Below are positions 25,185 through 33,678 of a DNA stretch of 64,000 nucleotides, in pieces. A program made the translations under genes and the position numbers. Below the pieces are notes generated by a model. It was given only the letters and a program-made list of their open reading frames with translations, was not told the origin of the DNA and searched no databases. The first letter of the stretch is position 1. Each line of letters starts with the position of its first letter. The stretch spans positions 124,001 through 188,000 of the forward strand of contig NZ_LZZW01000018.1 in NCBI RefSeq assembly GCF_014170375.1, in the 5' to 3' direction. Source of the stretch: Variovorax sp. UMC13. GTDB taxonomy: Bacteria; Pseudomonadota; Gammaproteobacteria; Burkholderiales; Burkholderiaceae_C.

Positions 25185-26698
25185 TGACCGGCCCCGAGCG
25201 CAAGGTCTTCGTCGGCGGGATCTGGCACGAGACCAACACCTTCTCCCCGGTGCTGGCGGACGTGGCGCAGTTCGAGGCGTATCAGTGCATCCCGGCCCAC
25301 AAGCTTCGCCTCGAACTGGCCGGCAGCGAGACCGAGATCGGCGGCTTCCTGCGCGAGGCCTGGAAGAGCGGGATCGATGCGGTGCCGAGCGGCTTCTACG
25401 CCGCCGTGCCCTCGGGGCCGGTGACGCTGGCGGCCTATGCGAAGTTCAGCACGGTCCTGCTGGACGACATCGCGGCATCGGCCGGCGTGCTGGAGGGCAT
25501 CTACCTGGCGCTGCACGGCGCCATGGTGCTGGAGGATGGGCAGAGCGGCGATGCACTGCTGCTGGAAGAGGTCAAGGCACGCTGGCCCGGGCTGCCGCTG
25601 GTGGCGACCTTCGACATCCATGCCAACCTCAGTGACGCAGCCATCGAGGCCGCCGACCTGCTGATCGGCTACGACACCTTTCCGCACGTCGACATGGCCG
25701 AGCGCGGCGCCGAGGCGGCCCGCTGGATGGCGCACATGCTCGCGACCGGCCGGCGCCCGAAGAAGGCCTGGGCCCGGCTGCCGCTGATCACCGTGCCGCA
25801 GGCGCAGAGCACGCAAGACGAGCCCATGGCCGGCCTGCTGCGCCTGGCGCACGCCGCGGAGGAAGGGCAGGGCGTCTGGACCGCTTCGGTGGTGCCCGGT
25901 TTCGCCTATGCCGACGTGCCCTACCTCGGCTTCACCGCGCTCGGCTACGGCGACGATGGCGCCGCCGCGGCCGGGGTGGTGCAGCAGATCGCCGAGTCGG
26001 CCTGGGCGCAGCGCGAGGCCTTCGTCCCGCGGCTGGAAACGGAAGACGCGGTGCGTGCGCGCATTCGCGGCCTGGCGGGCAGGCCGGGCCTCGTCGTGCT
26101 CGCCGAGCCCGCGGACAACGTGGGCGGCGGCGGCCCCGGCGACAGCACGCATGTGCTCGCGCTGCTGCTGAAGGAAGACCTGGGGCCGGCCACGGTCGTG
26201 CTGTGGGATCCGCAGGCGGCGGCTCACGCGGCAGGGCAGGGCGTCGGCGCGCGCTTCGCGCGCCTGGTGGGCGCCCATTCCACGCCGCTGAGCGGCGACC
26301 CCGTGCGCCTCGAAGGCACGGTGTCCGATGTGCGGGACGTCAGCTACCAGCGCACGGGCCCCTACATGACGGGCCAGACCGTGCGCATGGGCCTGACGGC
26401 CCTCGTGCAGGCCGGGCGTGTCACCGTCGTGCTGACGACGGAGCGGGTCATGCCCTTCGACAGCGACCACCTCACGGTGCTGGGCATCGACCCGAAGGCG
26501 CAGCGCTTCATCGTGGCCAAGTCGGGTTCGGCGTGGCGCGTGGCCTTCGAGCCCTGGTGCATCGACAGCATCTATGTCGACACCCCCGGCGTGGCCGCCT
26601 CCAACGTGACGCGCCTGCCCTACAAGTCGCTGCGCGGGCCGATGTTCCCGCTCGACAGAGACATCGCATTCGAACCGACAGTCCAGACAAGACCTTGA
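25184..26698 (+). CDS. M81-family metalloenzyme (MlrC/microcystinase C-like)
   Basis: A 504-residue member of the MlrC family. It opens with VFVGGIWHETNTFSP. Metal-ligand candidates lie in TFDIHANLSD and IGYDTFPHVDMAERG, and the C-terminal domain has AEPADNVGGGGPGDSTHV. MlrC of the microcystin pathway is described as a metallopeptidase, but relatives are common in sugar-acid and hydroxy-acid operons, where they may hydrolyse an amide or lactone bond. A good GGAGG precedes the ATG. It is translationally coupled to the dehydratase and 2 bases from the FAH gene, so all three act in one route. It probably releases the acid from a conjugate. Confidence 0.88.
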   Translation: MTGPERKVFVGGIWHETNTFSPVLADVAQFEAYQCIPAHKLRLELAGSETEIGGFLREAWKSGIDAVPSGFYAAVPSGPVTLAAYAKFSTVLLDDIAASAGVLEGIYLALHGAMVLEDGQSGDALLLEEVKARWPGLPLVATFDIHANLSDAAIEAADLLIGYDTFPHVDMAERGAEAARWMAHMLATGRRPKKAWARLPLITVPQAQSTQDEPMAGLLRLAHAAEEGQGVWTASVVPGFAYADVPYLGFTALGYGDDGAAAAGVVQQIAESAWAQREAFVPRLETEDAVRARIRGLAGRPGLVVLAEPADNVGGGGPGDSTHVLALLLKEDLGPATVVLWDPQAAAHAAGQGVGARFARLVGAHSTPLSGDPVRLEGTVSDVRDVSYQRTGPYMTGQTVRMGLTALVQAGRVTVVLTTERVMPFDSDHLTVLGIDPKAQRFIVAKSGSAWRVAFEPWCIDSIYVDTPGVAASNVTRLPYKSLRGPMFPLDRDIAFEPTVQTRP

Positions 26699-26700
26699 AC

Positions 26701-27903
26701 ATGAACGCAAACTCCCCATCCTCCGCCGCCATCCTCGAACGCTTCCTGCCGGCCGACGGCTACGCCGGCACGCTGGTGGCGCGCATCTGGCAACCCGGTG
26801 TCCATGCCGGCCCCAGCGTGGTCGTGATCCGTGAAGACGGCGTGCACGACATCTCCGAAACCTTCCCGACCATGAGCAGCCTGCTCGAGACCGAGTCCCC
26901 CGCGGACAGCGCGCGCGCCGCCGCGGGCGTGAAGGTCGCGGGCCTGGCCGAGATCACCGCGAACAGCATCGTGGCGCAACGGGACGCCTCGAAGCCCTTC
27001 TTCCTCGCCCCCTGCGACCTGCAGGTGGTCAAGGCCTCGGGCGTGACCTTCGCCGAGAGCCTGGTCGAGCGGCTGATCGAGGAGCACGGCGCGGGCGACC
27101 CGGTGCTGTCGGCGCGCTTTCGCGACCAGGTGCTGAGCGTGGTGGGCACCGAGCTCGAGGGCCTGAAGCCGGGCAGCGCGGAGGCCATGAAGCTCAAGGC
27201 GCTGCTGGTGGAAAAAGGGATGTGGTCGCAGTATCTGGAGGTCGGCATCGGACCCGATGCCGAGGTCTTCACCAAGGCGCCGGTGCTCGCGGCGGTGGGC
27301 TATGGCGACCATGTGGGCATCCGCGCGGATTCGGTCTGGAACAACCCCGAGCCCGAAGTCGTGCTGGCGGTGAACAGCCGCGCGCGCATCGTGGGCGCCA
27401 CGCTGGGCAACGACGTGAACCACCGCGACATCGAAGGCCGCAGCGCGCTGCTGCTGGGCAAGGCGAAGGACAACAACGCCACCTGTTCGATCGGCCCCTT
27501 CATCCGTCTCTTCGATGCGCACTACGGGCTGGACCAGGTCCGGCAGGAGCAGGTCCGGATGACCGTCACGGGCCTGGACGGCTTCGTGCTCGAAGGCAGC
27601 AGCTCGCTCGAGAAGATCAGCCGCGACCCGCTGGAGCTCGTCGCGCAGACCATGGGCAGCCACCAGTACCCCGACGGCATGCTGCTGTTCTTGGGCACGA
27701 TGTTCGCGCCCACGCAAGACCGCGGCGCGAAGGGCAAGGGCTTCACGCACCACGTGGGCGACCACGTCAGCGTGCGCGCGAAGTGGCTCGGCGAACTGGT
27801 GAACGAGGTCAGGCATTGCAACGATGCGGCGCCCTGGACCTTCGGTGTGCGGGCGCTGGTCAACAACCTCGCCGCGCGCGGCCTGCTGCGCCATGGCCTC
27901 TGA
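26701..27903 (+). CDS. Fumarylacetoacetate hydrolase (FAH) family protein
   Basis: A 400-residue protein of the FAH superfamily in its longer form. The C-terminal catalytic half has WNNPEPEVVLAVNSRARIVG, TLGNDVNHRDIEGRSALLLG and KAKDNNATCSIGPFI, with metal-binding acidic residues in the PEPE and NDVN segments. FAH-fold enzymes cleave or hydrate 2-keto-3-deoxy acids or hydrolyse acylpyruvates. After a UxaA-type dehydratase, a role on the 2-keto-3-deoxy product fits well. It starts 2 bases after the M81 stop. Exact chemistry is inferred from neighbours only. Confidence 0.88.
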   Translation: MNANSPSSAAILERFLPADGYAGTLVARIWQPGVHAGPSVVVIREDGVHDISETFPTMSSLLETESPADSARAAAGVKVAGLAEITANSIVAQRDASKPFFLAPCDLQVVKASGVTFAESLVERLIEEHGAGDPVLSARFRDQVLSVVGTELEGLKPGSAEAMKLKALLVEKGMWSQYLEVGIGPDAEVFTKAPVLAAVGYGDHVGIRADSVWNNPEPEVVLAVNSRARIVGATLGNDVNHRDIEGRSALLLGKAKDNNATCSIGPFIRLFDAHYGLDQVRQEQVRMTVTGLDGFVLEGSSSLEKISRDPLELVAQTMGSHQYPDGMLLFLGTMFAPTQDRGAKGKGFTHHVGDHVSVRAKWLGELVNEVRHCNDAAPWTFGVRALVNNLAARGLLRHGL

Positions 27904-27918
27904 AGCCGCGAGGTCCGC

Positions 27919-28992
27919 ATGACTTCGCCGCACCGCTATCCCGCACCGGCCCTGGCCGCGTTCGCACGGGACCTGCTCCGGTCCGCGTCGATGCCGCCGG
28001 AAAAGGCCGCGGCCGTCGCGGACACGCTGCTCGACGGCGACCTGCTGGGCCACGACACCCACGGCCTCGCGCTGCTGGCGCCCTACATGGACCAGATCGC
28101 CAAGGGCTTCATGCAGGTGGCCGGCGAGCCCGAGGTGCTGCAGGACCGGGCCGCGGTCGCGGTCTGGGACGGCCATCGCCTGCCCGGGCCCTGGCTGATG
28201 CTGGAGGCGCTCGAAGCGCTCAAGCCCAAGGCCAGGCGCTACGGCACGGCCTCGCTGGTGCTGCGCAACAGCCACCACATCGCGTGCCTCGCGTCCTACC
28301 TGCGCAAGGCCACGGAGGAAGGATTCATGGCCTTCATCGCCAGCTCCGACCCGACGGTGCGCACCGTGGCGCCGCATGGCGGCACCCGGGCCGTCTTCAC
28401 GCCCAACCCGATGGCGATGGGGCTGCCCACCTCGGGCCCTCCGGTGCTGGTCGACATCTCGTCCTCCATCACCACCAACAGCATGGTGCGCCGCCTCGAC
28501 GCGGCCGGCCAGATGTTCCCGGAAGACTGCCTGCTCGATGCGGCCGGCGCGCCCTCGCGCGACCCCGCGGTGATGTCGGCGAAGCCGCCGGGCACCTTGC
28601 TGCCGCTGGGCGGCATCTCGGCGGGCCACAAGGGCTACGGCATGGCGCTCTATGTGGAGGCGCTGACCAGTGCGCTGGGCGGCTATGGACGTGCCGACCC
28701 CGATCTGCTCGAAGGCGGCTGGTGCGCCAACGTCCACCTTCAGCTGCACGACCTCGAGGCCTATGCGGGTCGGGGCGAGTACGTCCGCCAGATGGACTGG
28801 ATCGTCGAGGCCTGCCGGACGAATCCGCCGCAGCCAGGCGTTGAGGCGGTGCGGTTGCCGGGGCAGCGTGCGGCCGAGAACGCCTCCAGCCGTCTGCGTT
28901 CCGGTGTTCCGCTGCGTGACGAGGTCGTGGCGGCGTTGCAGCACTGCGCCGCCGTCCAGAGGATCCCGTTTCCGGGTGCGATCGAGCGCTGA
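27919..28992 (+). CDS. Ldh-family NAD(P)-dependent oxidoreductase (malate/L-lactate or 2,3-diketogulonate reductase type)
   Basis: A 357-residue member of the type-2 malate/lactate dehydrogenase family. Signatures are LLGHDTHGLALLAPYMDQIA and RNSHHIACLASYLRKA with the likely catalytic histidine, then FTPNPMAMGLPTSGPPVLVD and GHKGYGMALYVEAL. These enzymes interconvert 2-oxo and 2-hydroxy acids with NAD(P)H. It is the last gene of the operon, 15 bases after FAH; a hairpin overlaps its stop codon. It could oxidise the imported hydroxy acid or reduce a keto product. Confidence 0.9.
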   Translation: MTSPHRYPAPALAAFARDLLRSASMPPEKAAAVADTLLDGDLLGHDTHGLALLAPYMDQIAKGFMQVAGEPEVLQDRAAVAVWDGHRLPGPWLMLEALEALKPKARRYGTASLVLRNSHHIACLASYLRKATEEGFMAFIASSDPTVRTVAPHGGTRAVFTPNPMAMGLPTSGPPVLVDISSSITTNSMVRRLDAAGQMFPEDCLLDAAGAPSRDPAVMSAKPPGTLLPLGGISAGHKGYGMALYVEALTSALGGYGRADPDLLEGGWCANVHLQLHDLEAYAGRGEYVRQMDWIVEACRTNPPQPGVEAVRLPGQRAAENASSRLRSGVPLRDEVVAALQHCAAVQRIPFPGAIER

Positions 28993-29014
28993 CAGGGCCT
29001 CCGCTGCCCCTGTC
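28991..29014 (+). terminator. Hairpin at the end of the ten-gene operon
   Basis: GACAGGG (28991-28997) pairs with CCCTGTC (29008-29014) around a 10-base loop, overlapping the TGA of the Ldh gene. A second perfect stem, CGCGGTGT (29024-29031) with ACACCGCG (29036-29043), follows 9 bases later. Two stacked hairpins suit a terminator, but neither has a T-run. Confidence 0.5.
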
Positions 29015-29308
29015 TTGTGCGCACGCGGTGTCTCCACACCGCGGTGCCCGCGCAGGTGTTCCTTGCGGCCGCGCCGCTGCACGTCGCCCGCAGGATTCGG
29101 CGGACTCTGGCAAGATCGGCCGGCGCCAGACACGGCGCCCCGCTCCTTGGCCCGTACGACAGGGCCATGCCTGCCTGCCCCGGCCGTTGACCGAACGGCC
29201 CTTGGCTTCATCGACGCGATGAAGTCGGCAGGCTTCAACGCTCCCACCCAGCCCGCACAGGCGCGCGGCGGCGGTGGGCTTGATGGCAACTCCTGCGAGA
29301 TCTTCCAG
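28993..29308. other. Intergenic region between the catabolic operon and the SDR gene
   Basis: Apart from the two hairpins at 28991-29043 I see no gene or clear promoter element. The remaining sequence is GC-rich and non-coding in character. It presumably includes the promoter of the SDR gene at 29309. Confidence 0.4.
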
Positions 29309-30070
29309 ATGAATATCAATCCACCAAGGGATGGCGCGCTTCGTGTCGCATTGGTCACCGGATCCACTTCCGGCATCGGGGCCGCGATCGCGCGCAGGCT
29401 CAGTCACGCCGGCCATGCGGTGGTTCTTCATTCGCGCAGTTCCGCGAAGACGGGACATGCGATGGCCGCCGAATTGCCGCAGGCGGTCTATGTGCAGGCC
29501 GACCTGGCCCTGGAAGCCGATCGGGTTCGCCTGGTCCGCGAGGCCATCGCGGCATGGGGCCAGCTCGATGTGCTGGTGAACAACGCGGGCATCAGCAAGG
29601 TGATTCCGCACGGCGACCTTGCCGCCGCCACGTCGGCGGTGTGGCACGAGCTGCATGAAGTCAACGTCGTGGCGCCTTTCCATCTCGTCGCGCTGGCCGA
29701 GTCGGCCTTGCGCGAGGCCGCCCGTTGCCGCCGCGCGGGCTGCGTCGTGAACATCAGCTCGCACGCGGGTGTCCGCCCCAAGGGTGCATCCATTCCCTAT
29801 GCGGTCAGCAAGGCCGCGCTCAACCACCTGACACGCCTGCTCGCGCTGTCGCTCGGTCCGGACATTCGCGTCAACGCCGTGGCGCCGGGCCTGGTCGACA
29901 CGCCGCTGACCGCCGACTGGACCGCGGCACAGGCCTTGTGGCGCGAGCGCGCTCCGATGCGCCGGGCGGCGAGTCCGGACGACATCGCGCATGCGGTGCT
30001 GATGCTGGTGGCCTCCGACTACCTCACCGGCGAAGTGCTGCTGTCGGATGGCGGCTTGAATCTGACCTGA
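29309..30070 (+). CDS. SDR-family NAD(P)-dependent oxidoreductase
   Basis: A 253-residue short-chain dehydrogenase. The cofactor loop is VTGSTSGIGAAIARRL (17-32), then NNAGIS, the catalytic Ser in CVVNISSHAG and the YAVSK Tyr-Lys pair, and the C-terminal SDGGLNLT. It oxidises an alcohol or reduces a ketone; the substrate is unknown. It lies 317 bases after the ten-gene operon in the same direction, past hairpins, so it is probably separately transcribed, although a role in the same route is possible. It is convergent with the TTT receptor gene. Confidence 0.88.
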   Translation: MNINPPRDGALRVALVTGSTSGIGAAIARRLSHAGHAVVLHSRSSAKTGHAMAAELPQAVYVQADLALEADRVRLVREAIAAWGQLDVLVNNAGISKVIPHGDLAAATSAVWHELHEVNVVAPFHLVALAESALREAARCRRAGCVVNISSHAGVRPKGASIPYAVSKAALNHLTRLLALSLGPDIRVNAVAPGLVDTPLTADWTAAQALWRERAPMRRAASPDDIAHAVLMLVASDYLTGEVLLSDGGLNLT

Positions 30071-30099
30071 GGAAAGGGTGCCGCCTGCGGCGCGAGGAC

Positions 30100-31074
30100 C
30101 TACGGCTTGCCCTTCAGGCCTGCCTTGTCGATCAGCTCGGCATAGAAGGCATGGTCCTTGGCCAGCGCTTCCTGGAAGGCCGGGCCGTCGGCGTAGGCGT
30201 AGCCCATGTTCTGCTTCTTGAGCGCATCCTTGAACTGCGGGTCGGCCGCGACCTTGGCCGCCACCTGACGCAGCGTCGCCATGATCGCCGGCGACGTGTC
30301 CTTGTGGGCGGCGAGGCCGCGGAATGCGCCCAGCTGGATGTCGTAGCCCTGCTCCTTGAGCGTGGGGATGTTCTCGTAGCCTTCGGTTCGGGTCGCCGAC
30401 ATCATGCCGAGGATCTTGACCTTGCCGCCGGTCACGTAGGGCCAGACCTCCGCGCCGGCGATCGTGGTGGCCTGGATATGGCCGCCCAGCAAGGCGAGTG
30501 CCGAGGGGCCGGCCCCCTGGTAGGGGATGTGCGTGAACTCGACCCCGGCCTGTTTTTCCAGGGCGGCGGCGGCCAGGTGATAGGCGCCGCCGGTGCCGCC
30601 GTTGCCCACGCTCAAGCCACCCTTCTTCGCCGCCGCCAGCACCTCGGCCACCGAGTTCCAGGGCGAGTCGGCCTTGACCGAGAAACCCGCCGGGTCGAAG
30701 TTGAGCCGGGCGATCGGCGCGAAGTCGCGGTAGGTGATCTTGGTGTAGCCCATGTTGGCCTGCACCACGAGATCGGTCGCGAGGATCACGATGCGATAGC
30801 CGTCGGGCGGACTGTTCGTCACATAGGACCAGCCGATGGCGCCCGCGGCGCCGGACTTGTTGATGACGATCAGCGGTTGGGACAGGTACTTGGTGGCCAC
30901 CTGCGCGAAGGCGCGCGCCAGCACGTCGGTGCCGCCGCCCGCAGGGTAGGGCACGACCAGTTCGATGGGCCGTGCCGGGTACTCGCTGCCTTGGGCCATG
31001 GCCCGGCCCGGCAGTGACAGACAGGAAGCCGCCGCGGCCAGGGCCAGGGCGCGTCGAGTGAATCGAGGGGTCAC
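30100..31074 (-). CDS. Tripartite tricarboxylate transporter (Bug-family) substrate-binding protein
   Basis: A 324-residue periplasmic Bug protein. It has a signal peptide (FTRRALALAAAASCLSLPGRAMAQ), family opening YPARPIELVVPYPAGGGTDVLARAFAQ, NKSGAAGAIG and the ligand-loop region PPDGYRIVI. The start is GTG with GGAAAGG upstream. It stands alone with no TctA/TctB genes nearby. It is convergent with the SDR gene and divergent from the flavin monooxygenase operon, with a 364-base shared upstream region. Confidence 0.9.
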   Translation of the reverse strand: MTPRFTRRALALAAAASCLSLPGRAMAQGSEYPARPIELVVPYPAGGGTDVLARAFAQVATKYLSQPLIVINKSGAAGAIGWSYVTNSPPDGYRIVILATDLVVQANMGYTKITYRDFAPIARLNFDPAGFSVKADSPWNSVAEVLAAAKKGGLSVGNGGTGGAYHLAAAALEKQAGVEFTHIPYQGAGPSALALLGGHIQATTIAGAEVWPYVTGGKVKILGMMSATRTEGYENIPTLKEQGYDIQLGAFRGLAAHKDTSPAIMATLRQVAAKVAADPQFKDALKKQNMGYAYADGPAFQEALAKDHAFYAELIDKAGLKGKP

Positions 31075-31438
31075 GGGTAAAGCCTTTCCGAATGAAACAG
31101 TGGGAGGAGCAGGGCCGTTGCTGTGTGGTGTGATTTGCAGCTGAGACTTACGTTTTGCATATAAGCATTTTGTCCTGCAAGTGAATCATAAGATTCGATG
31201 GAAGAACGTCTTATTGGTGTTTGTTCGCATGTGCGAGGACCGATGAGCGGGTAGCCGATCGCGGGCGACGTCCGCCGCCCTGACGGCCGGTGAGGGACGC
31301 GGCCATGGGTCTGGGTGATCGGCGGGACGGCCGGTCAAGCCGGAAAACCGTCTATGCACATGCGGAAATCTGCGTTCCTCCCGCGCCCGGTGGCGGTGGA
31401 GACTCACGGGTTTTTCTTCACCAGGGACCTTCCTCCGG
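31075..31438. promoter_or_regulatory. Divergent upstream region of the TTT gene and the monooxygenase/ABC operon
   Basis: No gene in 364 bases. Bases 31125-31215 are AT-rich and hold the probable promoters. Two inverted elements are visible: TTGCA (31155-31159) with TGCAA (31176-31180), and GAATC-ATAA-GATTC (31183-31196). The right part up to 31438 is GC-rich with no recognised motif. The ribosome binding site of the monooxygenase gene is weak. Confidence 0.45.
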
Positions 31439-32848
31439 ATGCCGAGCCTTTCCTCTTCCCCGCGTCAACTTCACTTCGGCATCTTCCTGTTCTCCATCGG
31501 CTACCACCCCGGCGCCTGGCGCTTGGCCGGTGTGGACCCGAAGGCCTCGCACGATCCGGCCTTCATCGCGTCGATCGCGCGCAAGGCGGAAGACGCCAAG
31601 TTCGATTTCTTCTTCCTCGGCGACGCGCTCGCCACCAGCGCCGAGCAGCAGTACGTGTTCCCCTCGCAGACGGTGCGGCTGGAGCCCTTCACCATGCTCG
31701 GCTACGTGGCTGCGCACACCCAGCGCATCGGCCTGATCGCCACCGCCAACACCACCTATGCCGACCCGTACCACATCGCGCGCCAGACCGCCTCGCTCGA
31801 CCACCTGAGCGGCGGCCGGCTCGCATGGAACGTGGTCACCGGCGCCGACGAGCGCGCGGCGAAGAACTTCAGCCGCGACCACCACTGGGACAACAGCCGC
31901 CGCTATGACTGTGCGGAGGAACTGGTGGAGGTGGTGTCCAAGCTCTGGGACTCGTGGGAAGACGATGCGCTGATCGGCGACCAGGACGCCGGCCTGCTGG
32001 TCGACCCCGCGAAGCTGCATGCCATCGAACACCAGGGCCACTTCTTCCGGGTAAAGGGGCCGCTCAACGTCGCCCGCCCGCCGCAAGGCCAGATCCCGCT
32101 GGTGAATGCGGGCACCTCGCCGCGTTCGCGCGCCTTCGGTGCCGCGCACTCGACGGTGGTCTTCGCCGGCGTCCCGACCTTCGAGGCGGCGCAGGGCTTC
32201 TACCGCGAGATCAAGGCCGGCGCGGTGGCCGGCGGCCGCGCGGCCGACGAGGTGTCGGTGCTGCCCGGGCTGGTGCCCTACATCGGCCGCACCAGCGAGG
32301 AGGCCTATGCGCTCTACCAGCGGCTCAGCGCGCTGATCGCCGCCAAGCTCGACACCGCCGCGCTCGAACGCGACCTGGGCGTGCCACTGGCCGGGCTGTC
32401 GGGCGAGGACCTGTTCCCGGCCTTCGACGAAGCCGATCCGGCCTTCGCGCTGGCGCGGCTCTTCATCACCCAGGCGCGCCAGCTCAACCGCACCGACACG
32501 CCCACGGTGCGCCATGTCTTCGAGTACGCGATCGCGCGCGGCCGCGGCCACTTCCTGGCCATCGGCAGCGCGGAGGAGGTGGCCGACACCATCCAGCACT
32601 GGTTCGAGCACGGCGCGGCCGACGGCTTCAACATCTGCCCGCCGCACCTGCCCGCGGGCCTGGACGATTTCGTCGAGCTGGTGCTGCCGATCCTGCGTGC
32701 GCGCGGCCTGTTCCGCGAGGACTACAGCGGCAGCACCTTCGGTGCGCACTTCGGCCGCACCGACAAGCCGGCCAACCGTTTCGAGGGCGTGCGCACCGCC
32801 GACGCCGAGTTCGGCCGTATCACCGAAACGCACCACCGTGTGGTCTGA
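31439..32848 (+). CDS. NtaA/SnaA/DszA-family FMN-dependent monooxygenase
   Basis: A 469-residue luciferase-like monooxygenase of the large NtaA type, which uses reduced flavin from a partner reductase. Signatures are HFGIFLFSIGYHPGAWR, FFLGDALATSAEQQYVF, TANTTYADPYHIARQTASLD, GGRLAWNVVTGADERAAKNF and KGPLNVARPPQGQIPLVNAG. Family members oxidise nitrilotriacetate, sulfones or related C-N and C-S compounds. Its 3' end overlaps the permease gene by 11 bases, so the importer genes that follow supply its substrate. By analogy with sulfonate clusters, desulfurisation of an imported organosulfur compound is the favoured guess. No flavin reductase gene is adjacent. Confidence 0.9.
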   Translation: MPSLSSSPRQLHFGIFLFSIGYHPGAWRLAGVDPKASHDPAFIASIARKAEDAKFDFFFLGDALATSAEQQYVFPSQTVRLEPFTMLGYVAAHTQRIGLIATANTTYADPYHIARQTASLDHLSGGRLAWNVVTGADERAAKNFSRDHHWDNSRRYDCAEELVEVVSKLWDSWEDDALIGDQDAGLLVDPAKLHAIEHQGHFFRVKGPLNVARPPQGQIPLVNAGTSPRSRAFGAAHSTVVFAGVPTFEAAQGFYREIKAGAVAGGRAADEVSVLPGLVPYIGRTSEEAYALYQRLSALIAAKLDTAALERDLGVPLAGLSGEDLFPAFDEADPAFALARLFITQARQLNRTDTPTVRHVFEYAIARGRGHFLAIGSAEEVADTIQHWFEHGAADGFNICPPHLPAGLDDFVELVLPILRARGLFREDYSGSTFGAHFGRTDKPANRFEGVRTADAEFGRITETHHRVV

Positions 32849-33638
32849 GTCGAAAAGGAAGCCGGGCACGCGTTCGGGCTTCAGGGGCTGGGGCATCGTG
32901 CTGGCACAGGTGGCCACCGCGCTGGCGCTGCTGGGTGTCTGGGAGGCCGCGGTACGTGCCGGGGCGGTGAGCGCGCTCTACCTGCCGGCACCCACGGCCA
33001 TCTTCGAGCGCTTCGTGCCGATGCTCACGCACGGCCAGCTGCTGCATCACACGGGCGTCACGCTGGCGGAGTTCGTCGTGGGCTATGCGGCGGCGGTGGT
33101 CGCGGGCATCGGCTTCGGCGTGCTGCTGGTGCTCACGCCCTCGGCGGAACGCTTCGCACAACCCTTCATGGCGGCGCTGATGTCGGTGCCCAAGGTGGCC
33201 ATCGTGCCGCTGCTCGCGCTGTGGCTGGGCATCGGCTTCAGCCACAAGGTGGCGATCGTCTTCCTGTTTTCGGTGTTCCAGATCCTCTACAGCACCATCG
33301 CCGGCATCAAGCAGACGCGCCGCGAACACCTGAAGGTGGCGCGTGCGTTCCGGGCCTCGACGCTGCAGACCGTCTGGAAGGTGATCCTGCCCTCGGCCGT
33401 GCCGACCCTCTTCGCGGCGCTGCGCGTCTCGGCCTCGGTGGGGCTGGTGGGGGCGCTGTTTGCCGAGATGCTCTCGTCCAAGGAAGGGCTGGGCAACCTC
33501 ATCACGCGCTCGACCGCCTCGCTCGACACGGCCGAGACCTTCGCGCTGATCGGGCTGGTGACGGTGCTGGCGGTGGCCATGATCGCCGCGCTCGACCTGC
33601 TCGAGCGCTTGCTGTTCCTGCGCTGGCGGCCTGCCTGA
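32838..33638 (+). CDS. ABC transporter permease (SsuC/TauC-like)
   Basis: A 266-residue permease from a GTG start inside the end of the monooxygenase gene. The BPD-type membrane domain starts at IVLAQVATALALLGVWEAAV, followed by YLPAPTAIFERFVPML, PKVAIVPLLALWLGIGF and the EAA loop KVARAFRASTLQTVWKVILP. This is the layout of sulfonate/nitrate/taurine permeases. The first roughly 20 residues are polar, so a GTG at about 32899 is an alternative start. The binding protein and ATPase genes follow. Confidence 0.9.
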   Translation: MWSESKRKPGTRSGFRGWGIVLAQVATALALLGVWEAAVRAGAVSALYLPAPTAIFERFVPMLTHGQLLHHTGVTLAEFVVGYAAAVVAGIGFGVLLVLTPSAERFAQPFMAALMSVPKVAIVPLLALWLGIGFSHKVAIVFLFSVFQILYSTIAGIKQTRREHLKVARAFRASTLQTVWKVILPSAVPTLFAALRVSASVGLVGALFAEMLSSKEGLGNLITRSTASLDTAETFALIGLVTVLAVAMIAALDLLERLLFLRWRPA

Positions 33639-33678
33639 GGCCCTGCGCATTCTTTTCCTTTCCCTGTTCGACAGATCC

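Noticed and set aside
25184-26698. Microcystin degradation locus
   Set aside because: Only an mlrC-like gene is present; mlrA, mlrB and mlrD are absent and the neighbours are sugar-acid-type genes.
31075-31438. Riboswitch or small RNA upstream of the monooxygenase operon
   Set aside because: Only short inverted elements are visible; no known riboswitch core or strong folded structure followed by a T-run could be recognised.
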